From an uncultured Christensenella sp. (lineage in GTDB: Bacteria; Bacillota; Clostridia; Christensenellales; Borkfalkiaceae): a stretch of 64,000 bases of DNA. The notes beneath the pieces are model-generated. The model was not told where the DNA came from. It saw only the letters and a list, made by a program, of their open reading frames with translations, and did no database searches. The position numbers were made by a program, and so were the translations under genes. Location of the stretch: assembly GCA_910576655.1 (NCBI GenBank), contig CAJTJC010000007.1:1-64000 (forward strand). Reading direction: 5' to 3'. Positions 6,566 to 15,463 of the stretch are shown here, piece after piece; the stretch's first letter is position 1; each line of letters starts with the position of its first letter.

Positions 6566-6604
6566 GCGTTCGGCATATTTCACAATACTTTAACTTTTTC
6601 GCGT

Positions 6605-6633
6605 TTGACTTTGCATGTTGAAAATGATATAAT
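6605..6633 (+). promoter_or_regulatory. Leaderless promoter of the acyltransferase gene
   Basis: TTGACT (6605-6610), 17 bp, TATAAT (6628-6633), then 6 nt to GTG 6640. Confidence 0.75.
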
Positions 6634-6639
6634 ACATTC

Positions 6640-7806
6640 GTGAAAAAGCATAAGAAAAACACTTGGGTAAAGCGCAGACACAGCACGGTGTTCGCAATTT
6701 TACGCCCGATAATGCGCCTGCATTTTAATATGCGCTACCGCTATAAGGGCAAAAAAAGCGGACTTAAAAAGGGCGCTTACCTCATTATTTCCAACCACCA
6801 GACGACCATGGACCCCTTTATGCTGTCCACGTCGTTTAAGTTCCCCGTTTACTTTATTGCGTCGGACGACATATTCAACCTGAAAGTTTCGCCGATTATA
6901 AGGTACCTCGTCGCGCCCATTCCGAAAAGCAAATCACTGCAAGACATAGCCGCGGTAAAAAATATATTCCGCGTTATTAAGGAAGGCGGCGCCGTAGGCG
7001 TATTCCCCGAGGGCAACCGCACCATATCGGGCGGGCAGTGGGAAATGACCGACGCGATAGCAAAGCTTGCCAAATCGTTGAAGGTCCCCCTCGTAATATA
7101 CAACGTACGCGGCGGGTACGGAACGGACCCGCGCTGGGGTCACTCGATTAGAAAGGGCAAATCCCTCGGCGAAGTAAAGAGGGTTATTTCCGCAGACGAG
7201 CTTGCCGACCTGCCCGTGGACGAGCTGTTCGGCATTATCAAGTCCGAGCTTGCCGTAGACGACACCGCCTCCGGCATAAAATACAGCAGCCGCAAGCGCG
7301 CCGAATATATAGAACGCGCGCTGTATATGTGCCCCGCGTGCAACGGTATTTCGAGCATAGAGTCGCACGGCGTAAAATTCAGATGCAAGAGCTGCGACAC
7401 CCGCTCGACCTATACCAAAACGCTTTCGCTGTCCCCCGCTGTTGCCGGCTATAACCGCATATACGAATGGTTCGAATGGGAACGGCGCGAAATAGTAAAC
7501 CGCGTAGAAAACGGCGAAACCGTATCCGACGGCGGAATAATATTCCGCGAGAGCGTGAAGCTGCGCAACAAGAAAAAGCTTGCGGGCGACAGCGTGTCTA
7601 TCGACGCGCAAAAGCTTATTATATCCGACAAGACCCAAAGGACGGTATTCCCTCTCGACGAAATAGATTCCATGACGATGGTCGGCAAGAAAAAATTTAA
7701 CTTTTATCACCGCGGGCGCATTTTGCAGGTAAAGGGCGGCAAACGCTTCTGCGCCGTAAAATACGTACATATCTTCGACGGCTTGCGCGGTAAGGAGACA
7801 ATATGA
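6640..7806 (+). CDS. PlsC-type acyltransferase fused to a zinc ribbon and C-terminal domain
   Basis: Protein of 388 residues with a GTG start. Residues 20-210 are a 1-acyl-glycerol-3-phosphate acyltransferase domain: catalytic NHQTTMD (H53, D58) and FPEGNRT (122-128). It would transfer an acyl chain to lysophosphatidate or a related acceptor at the membrane. Residues 231-252 form a zinc ribbon (C231xxC234 and C249xxC252), and the last 70 residues (IISDKTQRTVFPLDEIDSMT onward) look like a small PH/GRAM-like beta domain. Ordinary PlsC is about 200-250 residues, so the 170-residue extension is unusual. The next gene overlaps by 4 bp. Confidence 0.85.
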   Translation: MKKHKKNTWVKRRHSTVFAILRPIMRLHFNMRYRYKGKKSGLKKGAYLIISNHQTTMDPFMLSTSFKFPVYFIASDDIFNLKVSPIIRYLVAPIPKSKSLQDIAAVKNIFRVIKEGGAVGVFPEGNRTISGGQWEMTDAIAKLAKSLKVPLVIYNVRGGYGTDPRWGHSIRKGKSLGEVKRVISADELADLPVDELFGIIKSELAVDDTASGIKYSSRKRAEYIERALYMCPACNGISSIESHGVKFRCKSCDTRSTYTKTLSLSPAVAGYNRIYEWFEWERREIVNRVENGETVSDGGIIFRESVKLRNKKKLAGDSVSIDAQKLIISDKTQRTVFPLDEIDSMTMVGKKKFNFYHRGRILQVKGGKRFCAVKYVHIFDGLRGKETI

Positions 7807-9227
7807 GTTATTCGGACTTAAACGTCTGGTCGTTTTTAATAGTAATTTCGGTGCTGCTTTTTAGCATGCTGTTCGGCAATATTTTAAGGCACGTTATTCC
7901 GGGGCTTAAAAAGACGCTTATTCCCGTTTCGGTAATGGGCGGCGCAGTTCTGCTTATAATCTCTACAATCACCTACTATTGTGCGGGCGACTATCTTTTT
8001 AACCTTCCCGCGTTCGGCGGGAACGGCACGTTCAGCGGAATGCAGCTGCTTGAAATGATTACCTACCACACGCTCGGCATAGGCTTCGTCGCGTCGGGCA
8101 TGCGCACGTCAAAAAAGAAGTTCAACAAGGAACGCGCGGGCGAGGTCTTCAATTCGGGACTTACGACCGTAAACGGCTACCTTATCCAAGCATTCGTCGG
8201 GCTGGTGATTACGCTTATCGCGGCGTACCTCTTACACGCCGACGGACTTATTTCCGCGGCGGGAATACTGCTTGCGTTCGGCTTCGGACAGGGCACGGGT
8301 CAGGCAATGAACTTCGGAAAAAATTTCGAGGATTACGGCTTCGTCGGCGGCAGTAACTTCGGACTGACCATTGCCGCGCTCGGCTTCCTCGTCGCCTGTA
8401 TCGTCGGCGTAATCTACATAAACGTAATGCGCCGCAAGGGTCAGATTAGCATCGTAGAACGCGAAAAGGGCAACAGCCTTTCCGACTACGAGGACGAAAA
8501 CGAAATTTCAGTAGTGTCGTCTATGGACAAATTCACCGTTCAGGTTGCAATAGTACTTGCAGTGTACGCAGCGTCGTTCGGGATAATGTACGGACTTACC
8601 AAGCTTATCCCCTCGTTCGAAACGACCCTGTTCGGCTTCAACTTCTTTATAGGCGTGCTGCTTACCATACCCGTAAAGGCTGTGCTTAACAAGCTGCACG
8701 AAAAAAAGATAATCAAAAAGCAAATCGTAAACAACTTTATGATGGACCGAATAGGCGGCTTCGCATTCGACTTAATGATTGTTGCGGGCGTCGCCGCAAT
8801 TCAGATACCGCTCGTCGTATCGTACTGGAGCGTGCTACTCATAATGGCAGTCGTCGGCGCGCTGGTCACGGCGTTTTACGTCAACTTCGTATGCGCAAAG
8901 CAATTCGGCGCGTACAGGCACGAGCAATTTCTCGCATTCTTCGGTATGCTTACGGGCACCGCGAGCACGGGCATGATACTGCTGCGCGAGATAGACGGCA
9001 CTTACCGCACCCCCGCAAGCGAAAACCTCATTTTCCAGAACGTGCCCGCAATGGTGTTCGGCTTCCCGCTCATGTTCCTTGCAAACTTCGCGCCCAAAAG
9101 CGATTTAAGTGCGCTGATAACCTGCATAATCGTCGGCGTCGCATTCGTAGCTTTAAATATTTTACTGTTCAGAAATAAGATTTTCCGCAGACGAAAACCC
9201 GCCCCGCCGACAGACGGCGAACAATAA
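7803..9227 (+). CDS. gltS: Sodium/glutamate symporter family (GltS-like)
   Basis: Protein of 474 residues with about twelve membrane helices and no signal peptide. The two glycine-rich re-entrant segments typical of the ESS/GltS family are present: LAFGFGQGTGQAMNF in the first half and FGMLTGTASTGMILLREID in the second. These occupy equivalent positions in the two inverted halves of the family fold. GltS imports glutamate with sodium, but the exact substrate of this member is not provable from sequence. The ATG overlaps the acyltransferase stop by 4 bp, so the two genes form an operon, ended by a strong hairpin. Confidence 0.82.
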   Translation: MSYSDLNVWSFLIVISVLLFSMLFGNILRHVIPGLKKTLIPVSVMGGAVLLIISTITYYCAGDYLFNLPAFGGNGTFSGMQLLEMITYHTLGIGFVASGMRTSKKKFNKERAGEVFNSGLTTVNGYLIQAFVGLVITLIAAYLLHADGLISAAGILLAFGFGQGTGQAMNFGKNFEDYGFVGGSNFGLTIAALGFLVACIVGVIYINVMRRKGQISIVEREKGNSLSDYEDENEISVVSSMDKFTVQVAIVLAVYAASFGIMYGLTKLIPSFETTLFGFNFFIGVLLTIPVKAVLNKLHEKKIIKKQIVNNFMMDRIGGFAFDLMIVAGVAAIQIPLVVSYWSVLLIMAVVGALVTAFYVNFVCAKQFGAYRHEQFLAFFGMLTGTASTGMILLREIDGTYRTPASENLIFQNVPAMVFGFPLMFLANFAPKSDLSALITCIIVGVAFVALNILLFRNKIFRRRKPAPPTDGEQ

Positions 9228-9230
9228 ACA

Positions 9231-9270
9231 TAAAAGCGCATAACCCTACTCATAATAAGGTTATGCGTTT
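9231..9270 (+). terminator. Terminator after gltS, overlapping the next start codon
   Basis: CGCATAACC pairs with GGTTATGCG around CTACTCATAATAA and is followed by TTTTTT. The ATG of the next gene (9263) lies inside the right arm. Confidence 0.8.
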
Positions 9271-9964
9271 TTTAATACTTCTGACCGCCGTAGCCGCGCT
9301 GGCTGCGCCCGTCTGCCCCGCGCCGCAGCCCATAAGCACCGTAACTGTTACGGACGGCAGCGCCGAGGGGCTTGCAAAGCTGTACGGCAACGGCGAAAAT
9401 TATATAACGGATTTAAAGGTCACCGTCAAATTCAAGTACTACGCGCCGTACGACATCAAGCTTGAGGACGGCTACTCCCCCTCTCTTTCCGTATTCGATT
9501 TCGGCGCGGAGGACAAGCTGCTTTTCTGCTCGTCGCAGACGGGCGGCAGCGGCGGCTACGGAAACTACCGCGTTTACCGCGTTAAAACCCACTCGTACGA
9601 GCTTCTCTACGACGACAAAGCCGACAGCGAAAAGACGCGGTTTTCGGCGGAGTTTCAGCCCGACGGCTTCATGAAAATAAGCGGCTCGGGCGCCTCGCTC
9701 GACGTGTGCCTCGGATATATGGACAAATACTTTTACGACCGGATTTTTGCCCCCGACGGCTCCGTCAAGGACGCGCAGCCGCACGTAAACGACGTTTCCT
9801 TCGTATCGCCGTCGTTCAACCCCGCAAGCGGGATATACCGACTTACCACCTACCGCTCGGTTACCGCCGTTGCCGAGGTCAACCGCCTCGGCTATATAAC
9901 GCAGCTTCTCGACTTTGACGGCGGGTTTACTCCCTCCTTTACCGAATTTTCGATAGCATTTTAA
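9263..9964 (+). CDS. Secreted uncharacterised protein (233 aa)
   Basis: The N-terminus MRFLILLTAVAALAAPVCPA is a signal peptide. The cysteine at residue 18 is not in a good lipobox, so export by signal peptidase I is more likely. The mature part is beta-rich, with repeated short aromatic/glycine strands, and I do not recognise a family. The start codon lies in the right arm of the gltS terminator. A CATAAT box at 9251-9256 stands 6 nt before the ATG, the spacing seen at leaderless genes here, but there is no good -35. How it is expressed is unclear. Confidence 0.65.
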   Translation: MRFLILLTAVAALAAPVCPAPQPISTVTVTDGSAEGLAKLYGNGENYITDLKVTVKFKYYAPYDIKLEDGYSPSLSVFDFGAEDKLLFCSSQTGGSGGYGNYRVYRVKTHSYELLYDDKADSEKTRFSAEFQPDGFMKISGSGASLDVCLGYMDKYFYDRIFAPDGSVKDAQPHVNDVSFVSPSFNPASGIYRLTTYRSVTAVAEVNRLGYITQLLDFDGGFTPSFTEFSIAF

Positions 9965-9992
9965 AAGCGCGCCCCGTATAGGGCGCGCTTTT
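9963..9992. terminator. Bidirectional terminator
   Basis: AAAAGCGCGCCC (9963-9974) and GGGCGCGCTTTT (9981-9992) form a 12-bp stem with T-runs on both strands, between convergent genes ending at 9964 and 9993. Confidence 0.9.
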
Positions 9993-10853
9993 TTAAAACA
10001 TAACGAGAAGAAAGCCCGACAGAACGCCGACGAACAGCGAGAACGCGGGAAGCTTGCTCTTCCACATCAACACGGCTTCTGGCAGCAGCTCGCCGAATAC
10101 GACGTACAGCATCGCGCCGCTTGCAAAGCCGAGCGACAAAACGAGCATAATATCGCTTATTCCACCGAGCGCGTAGCCGATAACCGCGCCAAGCACCGTC
10201 GGCAAGCCGCTGAGCGCGGTAAGCAGACACGCCTTGCCCTTGCCCATTCCGCCCGAAATAAGCGGTACGGATACCGCCATACCCTCGGGGATATTGTGCA
10301 GACCTATAACGATAGCCATTATAAAGCCAGAGGACGCGAAAAGCGTGTCGATTAGGTTTTCCTCCGCCGCGTACGACGCTCCTATTACCATACCCTCCGG
10401 CAAGTTGTGCAACGCGATTGCGGACATCATTACAAGCCCCGCTATAAACAGTTTGGAATTCGCAAGCTCGTGCTTTTTATAGTGGTCGGCGTGAATAAGC
10501 TCGTCCAAATCGTCCGCGGTTGCGGGGTGGTTCGCGTCGATATGCTCCACCTCGTGATTGGTGCGCTTATCGATATAATAGTTTAAAAGGAACACCACGC
10601 CGTAGCCGACGGCTACCGCCGCCACCACTATAAGCGGGGTAAGCTTGGTCAGCTTGCCCTCGTTCATAAGCTGAATGGGCTCGCTCATCAAGTCGAAGCA
10701 GACGACGGCAAGCATTATACCCGCCGCGAACGAAAGCAGCAGGCTTACTATTTTTTTCGAATCGCGCTTCATAACCGCGCCGACTACGCCGCCCAGCCCC
10801 GTGCCGACTACGCCCGATATAAACGTAATTATTATAATTGCAAGATAGTCCAA
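9993..10853 (-). CDS. ZIP-family metal transporter
   Basis: Protein of 286 residues with eight predicted membrane helices. The two hallmark helices carry H149-NLPEG and H186-NIPEG, the binuclear metal site of ZIP transporters. A cytoplasmic loop at about residues 98-128 holds six histidines, a usual ZIP feature. It would import zinc, iron or manganese; the metal cannot be chosen from sequence. Translation starts at a TTG (10853-10851), supported by AAAGGCGG 8 nt upstream, with no nearby ATG alternative. It is divergent from the ferredoxin gene. Confidence 0.92.
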   Translation of the reverse strand: MDYLAIIIITFISGVVGTGLGGVVGAVMKRDSKKIVSLLLSFAAGIMLAVVCFDLMSEPIQLMNEGKLTKLTPLIVVAAVAVGYGVVFLLNYYIDKRTNHEVEHIDANHPATADDLDELIHADHYKKHELANSKLFIAGLVMMSAIALHNLPEGMVIGASYAAEENLIDTLFASSGFIMAIVIGLHNIPEGMAVSVPLISGGMGKGKACLLTALSGLPTVLGAVIGYALGGISDIMLVLSLGFASGAMLYVVFGELLPEAVLMWKSKLPAFSLFVGVLSGFLLVMF

Positions 10854-10924
10854 TTTATTAACCGCCTTTAATATTTCCGTCCTTTATTTTCCCGCTTTAA
10901 AGCTTAAATGTCAACTGTTTAGCG

Positions 10925-10953
10925 TTGATTTTCCGACGACTTTATAATATAAT
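10925..10953 (+). promoter_or_regulatory. Promoter of the ferredoxin gene
   Basis: TTGATT (10925-10930), 17 bp, TATAAT (10948-10953). A second, overlapping TATAAT lies at 10943-10948. Confidence 0.65.
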
Positions 10954-10972
10954 GTTTTGTAAGGAGACTGAT

Positions 10973-11164
10973 ATGAACAAATTGCTTTTAGTTAAAAAGG
11001 ACAACTGTCCGCAAAACCACCCCTGCCCCGCCGTCAAGGTATGCCCCGCGGGTGCGCTGACGCAAAGCGGATTTTCCGCACCCGTAGTCGACCTTGACAA
11101 ATGTATAAGGTGCGGCAAATGCTCGACGTTCTGCCCCAAAAAGGCGCTTGTACTGCAAGGCTGA
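10973..11164 (+). CDS. Small 4Fe-4S ferredoxin-like protein
   Basis: Protein of 63 residues with AAGGAG 7 nt before the ATG. The C-terminal half has a canonical cluster motif, C45-IRC-GKC-STFC55-P. The N-terminal half has three cysteines in a non-canonical spacing, C12-x4-C17-x5-C23-P. In two-cluster ferredoxins each motif lends its last cysteine to the other cluster, so two clusters are possible but the first would be atypical. Electron partners cannot be inferred, because no redox enzyme is adjacent. Confidence 0.82.
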   Translation: MNKLLLVKKDNCPQNHPCPAVKVCPAGALTQSGFSAPVVDLDKCIRCGKCSTFCPKKALVLQG

Positions 11165-11180
11165 CGCAACCTATTTTCGT

Positions 11181-11209
11181 TTGACAAAATATGCGGAAAA
11201 TGATATAAT
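11181..11209 (+). promoter_or_regulatory. Consensus promoter of the M60 peptidase gene
   Basis: TTGACA (11181-11186), 17 bp, TATAAT (11204-11209): a full consensus match. The leader is about 40 nt, and AAAGGAG precedes ATG 11256. Confidence 0.85.
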
Positions 11210-11255
11210 CCGCCTGCTTGACAGCGTTTAAAATTTTCCTTAAAGGAGTTACATA

Positions 11256-14200
11256 ATGCCAGACAAAGAAAAACCGAAATCAACGGCAAAGCCTGCGGCG
11301 GCCAAACCGACCGCGGCTAAGCCCGCACCCGCAAAGCCTGCGGCAAAGCCGACGACGGCGAAGCCTGCTGCGCCTAAGGCAGCAGCGGCAAAGCCCGTAG
11401 CAAGCAAAGCAGCGCCCAAGCCCGCAACGGAAAAACCCGCGACAACCAAATCCGCTACGGCTAAGCCTGCGGCAAACACACCCGCCGCACCCAAGGCTGC
11501 GGCTACAAAAACGACAACGGAAAAGCCCGTTGCGGAAAAGCAAATAAAAGAGCAACCCGTCGCCGCGGCGACGGTATCCGCACCTAAGCGTGCGGATAAA
11601 AAACTCAAAGCAAAGCCCGAAAGCAGTTCGGAAAGCAAAGGAGGCATTTTAGTGCTTAGCAAAAAGACGCGTTACATAATTATGGCGGCAACTGCGTTTA
11701 TATTAGTAATCGCGCTTGTTGTCGGCATAACCGTAGGCGCGGTTTCGTGCAACCGCGCACCCGACTTCTCAACCGTTCCCCCGGTGACCGACAGGGTCAA
11801 GGACGACAACCCGTTCACCAATACGGAGCGTCCCGTCATCACCACCCCCAACGCCGTCAAGGGCGACAAGTTCGAATACGGTTATTCGGCTATGACCGAG
11901 GTCGGCTTTTCCGCAACTATCGAGGGTGAAGCCGAAAGAAAGAAATCGGTTGCGAAATACCCCGACGGGACCTTGAGAACAGACGAGGGCGCAACCTTCG
12001 GCAACGATGAATATCCCAAATACGGTTATACTCTCAATTCCGTAATAGGCGCAAGCGCCGAAATGACGCAGGCGCGTCAGGACCTTATAGAGGAATCCGA
12101 CTACTACTGCGCGCTGGGCACCCGCAACAATTCGGGTAACGGCAACAACGGCGACGCCACCTTTACCTGGATGGACGCAAACGGCTATCTTTACAGCGGA
12201 ACCACCGCAAATCCCGTACATGCAGTCAACGCGGACGGCACAAACAGACAGCTTTACAAGCACAGCGCCGCAGCGGGAATGTACTACGGCGGATACAAAG
12301 ACACGGACGACCTGCTTGACAGCGAGCCCGGTATAGTAAAAAAGATTACTCTCCGTCCCCGCGGTTACAGCAGCTATTCGGTAACGGGCGTTTACGCGCC
12401 CGCGGGCGAAATAATCAAAATAACGATAAGCGAAGCGGATATGAACGCAACGGGCGGACTGACGATACATATCGGTCAGGCGCTTTATAACGGACAGTCA
12501 AACAACATCTGGGCGGCAAAGGGTCAGATGCAGCGCTTCCCCAACGTGCTTAACACGATGAACGTCAACAAGGACACCGCCACGCTTGAAAACGGTTACT
12601 ACACCGCTTACGTCGGCTCGTTCCTCGGCGGACCTCTATATATCCGCAACACCTCGGCTGCCTTTACCGCCACAATTTCGGGCGGCGTAGCGTATTCGCA
12701 CTTTATTCTTGGCTACACGACCGAGGAGGAATTCGAAAAGAACAGGCAGTCCTCCGCCCCCTACTTCGATTTGGAGGTCTGGAGCTACGGCGTTCTGCAC
12801 TCGGGCACTAAGTACCAGGCGCAGAACTACTCTTACGACGACCTTTACAAGGCGGCGGTGCTTTGGGAAAAGGTTGCAAGCGTAACGACTACGGGTAGCA
12901 ATCAGGGCATTGTATTCCTTTACGAGCCGTTCGTTGCTGCGGGCGCGGCGGTTGCTTTCCCCGGCAGAAGCTCGGTCAACTGCCCTACGGGCTGGATGAC
13001 TAACTCGCTCAACTATAACACGATGGTGTCGTCGGGCGCGTGGGGTAACTTCCACGAGTACCACCACAACTTCCAGGGCTACGGCGTTGGCAACGGCGGC
13101 GAGGTTACAAACAACGGTATGACCTTGGTATCCTACGCTCTGTTTACCAAAATTTCGTCAAAGCGCGGAATTTCAAGCTACGGCGGACAGGGGCTTGGCG
13201 GCTGGAACAACTACACCAGCGCGACCTGGGCTTTAAACGACTTGCTTAGCATCAGAAACGGCGGCAGCCCCTCAAACGGCAAGCAGGGACTTGCGCTTTA
13301 CGCAACGCTGTTGCACAACTTCGGCGCAAACAACTATATACAGGCCAAGGTCAGGGGCGGCGGACAGAGCTACCAGGCTTACGCAAACGCATGGGAAGCC
13401 GTTACGCATAACAATATGTCTTACTACTTCAATGACGTATTGAAGGGCGGCATAAAGTCAACCGCGCCCGACGAATATCCCATGTTCGTACCCGTATCCT
13501 CCGTCTACCAGACGGGCAGAAGCTATATTTACGACGGTGAAAAGAGATACTTTAACACTATGCAACCGTACGTAATCCCCTACGGCGAGGAATTCAACGT
13601 AGACCTCAGCGAATACACCGCGCCTGGCGGACAGTACGCAAGCGGCAGTATCGTTATACCCGATAATTTCGAATACACGGTTAAAAGCATTTCCCAGCCC
13701 AAAAACGGAACTATCGAGGTAATCGACGGATATAATTTCAAGTTCAAGCCCAATTCCGAAAAGCTTTCGGGACAGATTATCGTAACGCTTGAAATCAAGG
13801 AAAAGAACAACAAATTCAAGGTGGACGACGTTGACCTCGTACTCGAATTCGAGCAGTCGCACGAAACCAACAAAATGACGCTTGAAAGAACAACCTACTC
13901 GTACTCTGCGGCGTCGATGTACAAGGACGCAAAAACGGCGTACGAAAGCAACTTCACGGGATACGACAAGGTAGTTGAAAAAGCAAACCACACCAACCCC
14001 ACGCAAAACTGCAATACCGATATATGGTTTTATCCCAACACCGACGAAAATCACAACAAATATCCCAACGCACCTGAATCGCACTTCTTCCACTCAAACA
14101 CTGTAGAGGTTATCGACGGAAAGCTGTACTTCGAGGAAGCGGGCAAATACAGAATTTACCTGCGCGGACGTACTAACTGTGCCGTATACTATTCGACGGA

Positions 14201-15428
14201 CGGTAAAAATTATAAGTACGGCGCGGCTATAACGGAAGAGACAAAGGGCGTCGGACACGCTAACTTCTTTACTAACGACCCCACCACCTACTTTGACGTT
14301 GACCTTGAGGAACACTCCTGGGTTTACGTCAGGGAAGTGCTGATTGTTCAGGAAAAGTCAAGAAGCTATATAGGCTTAGGCTACGCGCAGTGGATTAAAC
14401 CTATGTTCACAATAACCGAGGACGAGAACGGAGTATTACATTACTTCGACCAGACGGGTAAAGAGGTTTCCGAGGAAGAGGCGAACAACGCCCAGCTTAT
14501 CGAACCGAAGAAAGCAAGCTATATCAACGCGTACAGAAGCAACTACGAATTCCCCGACAATAAGTCGTTTGAATCCGATTACTTCTTCACACGCCAGTAT
14601 AAGTACAATTATTCGGATAATGTTTCATACAGCGGCGACAGTCAGACGCCTGTACCCGAATTAACCAAAAACCTTACGTCCAGCTGGGGCGGCAGCAAGG
14701 ATATAAGCATCCTCACCGACGGCATAAAAAATCAGGGCAACGACAAACAAATTCACACGGCAGGCAGCCCTTCCGAAGCAAAGCCGCTTGAGTTCGGGTT
14801 CGATTTGGGCAGCGTAAAGGCGGTAAACCGCGTGATACTTTACAGCCAGCCCGGCCGCCCCGACCCTTGCTTTGCGAAAAACTTGGATTTATACGGCAGC
14901 CGGGACGGAACGAATTTCGAGCTAATCAAATCTTATTCCGCACCTGCATATAATAACGGCGCAGGCACACAGATATTCGACTTTGACACAACCGAACTCA
15001 GATACTACAAAATATCAATCAACGGTTCGACCGGCGGTCAGCTGATTTTACGTGAAGTAGAAATATGGAACATATTCGAAGTAAACGGCGGAACTAAATT
15101 CTCGCCCGACGACAAGGCGTTTACCTACGGCGGAAAATGGCGTACGGAATCCACCCTATCCTCCTACGGTCACGTGTTCGTAGGCGAAAAGAACGCGCAA
15201 ATGGCGTTTATCTTCAACGGAACGCGACTTGCAATTTTATCTTCCGAGTCCTTCGGAAAGAAATTCTCGGTAGAGATTGACGGAGTTGAAATCGATTCGA
15301 TAGCGCTTAAAGCCATAAGCGGCGGATACGGTGCGACGTTTATTTCACCCGAGTTGGAAGATAAAAAACACACTGTGCTAATTAAATGCAAAGGTCAGGC
15401 AAATATAGACTCGATTGTCGTATTCTGA
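11256..15428 (+). CDS. Membrane-anchored M60 metallopeptidase with discoidin domain
   Basis: Protein of 1390 residues. Residues 2 to about 100 are a tail of AKP/TAKPA-like repeats resembling histone H1. One membrane helix (about 140-164) gives a type II topology, so the tail would be cytoplasmic. The outer part contains a peptidase M60 domain with H600-E-Y-H-H604 and a likely third ligand, E616 in GNGGE. M60 (enhancin-like) enzymes cleave mucin-type glycoproteins. A discoidin/F5-8 (CBM32-like) domain follows at about 1138-1270, then a beta domain. A role in host glycoprotein degradation is inferred from the family. It is a single-gene unit between a promoter and a terminator. Confidence 0.88.
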   Translation: MPDKEKPKSTAKPAAAKPTAAKPAPAKPAAKPTTAKPAAPKAAAAKPVASKAAPKPATEKPATTKSATAKPAANTPAAPKAAATKTTTEKPVAEKQIKEQPVAAATVSAPKRADKKLKAKPESSSESKGGILVLSKKTRYIIMAATAFILVIALVVGITVGAVSCNRAPDFSTVPPVTDRVKDDNPFTNTERPVITTPNAVKGDKFEYGYSAMTEVGFSATIEGEAERKKSVAKYPDGTLRTDEGATFGNDEYPKYGYTLNSVIGASAEMTQARQDLIEESDYYCALGTRNNSGNGNNGDATFTWMDANGYLYSGTTANPVHAVNADGTNRQLYKHSAAAGMYYGGYKDTDDLLDSEPGIVKKITLRPRGYSSYSVTGVYAPAGEIIKITISEADMNATGGLTIHIGQALYNGQSNNIWAAKGQMQRFPNVLNTMNVNKDTATLENGYYTAYVGSFLGGPLYIRNTSAAFTATISGGVAYSHFILGYTTEEEFEKNRQSSAPYFDLEVWSYGVLHSGTKYQAQNYSYDDLYKAAVLWEKVASVTTTGSNQGIVFLYEPFVAAGAAVAFPGRSSVNCPTGWMTNSLNYNTMVSSGAWGNFHEYHHNFQGYGVGNGGEVTNNGMTLVSYALFTKISSKRGISSYGGQGLGGWNNYTSATWALNDLLSIRNGGSPSNGKQGLALYATLLHNFGANNYIQAKVRGGGQSYQAYANAWEAVTHNNMSYYFNDVLKGGIKSTAPDEYPMFVPVSSVYQTGRSYIYDGEKRYFNTMQPYVIPYGEEFNVDLSEYTAPGGQYASGSIVIPDNFEYTVKSISQPKNGTIEVIDGYNFKFKPNSEKLSGQIIVTLEIKEKNNKFKVDDVDLVLEFEQSHETNKMTLERTTYSYSAASMYKDAKTAYESNFTGYDKVVEKANHTNPTQNCNTDIWFYPNTDENHNKYPNAPESHFFHSNTVEVIDGKLYFEEAGKYRIYLRGRTNCAVYYSTDGKNYKYGAAITEETKGVGHANFFTNDPTTYFDVDLEEHSWVYVREVLIVQEKSRSYIGLGYAQWIKPMFTITEDENGVLHYFDQTGKEVSEEEANNAQLIEPKKASYINAYRSNYEFPDNKSFESDYFFTRQYKYNYSDNVSYSGDSQTPVPELTKNLTSSWGGSKDISILTDGIKNQGNDKQIHTAGSPSEAKPLEFGFDLGSVKAVNRVILYSQPGRPDPCFAKNLDLYGSRDGTNFELIKSYSAPAYNNGAGTQIFDFDTTELRYYKISINGSTGGQLILREVEIWNIFEVNGGTKFSPDDKAFTYGGKWRTESTLSSYGHVFVGEKNAQMAFIFNGTRLAILSSESFGKKFSVEIDGVEIDSIALKAISGGYGATFISPELEDKKHTVLIKCKGQANIDSIVVF

Positions 15429-15430
15429 TG

Positions 15431-15463
15431 AAAAAACGCAACCGCAAGGTTGCGTTTTTTTTT
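15431..15463 (+). terminator. Terminator after the M60 gene
   Basis: The A-run, CGCAACC-GCAA-GGTTGCG stem and nine T immediately follow the stop codon. Confidence 0.92.

Noticed and set aside
6531..6686. Upstream extension of the GNAT frame to 6686
   Set aside because: It crosses the promoter that ends 6 nt before ATG 6530 and the divergent acyltransferase promoter.
6934..7770. Long minus-strand frame (278 codons) opposite the acyltransferase gene
   Set aside because: Antisense shadow of a well-supported coding sequence; composition follows the third-codon bias of the plus-strand gene and no motif or ribosome binding site is visible.
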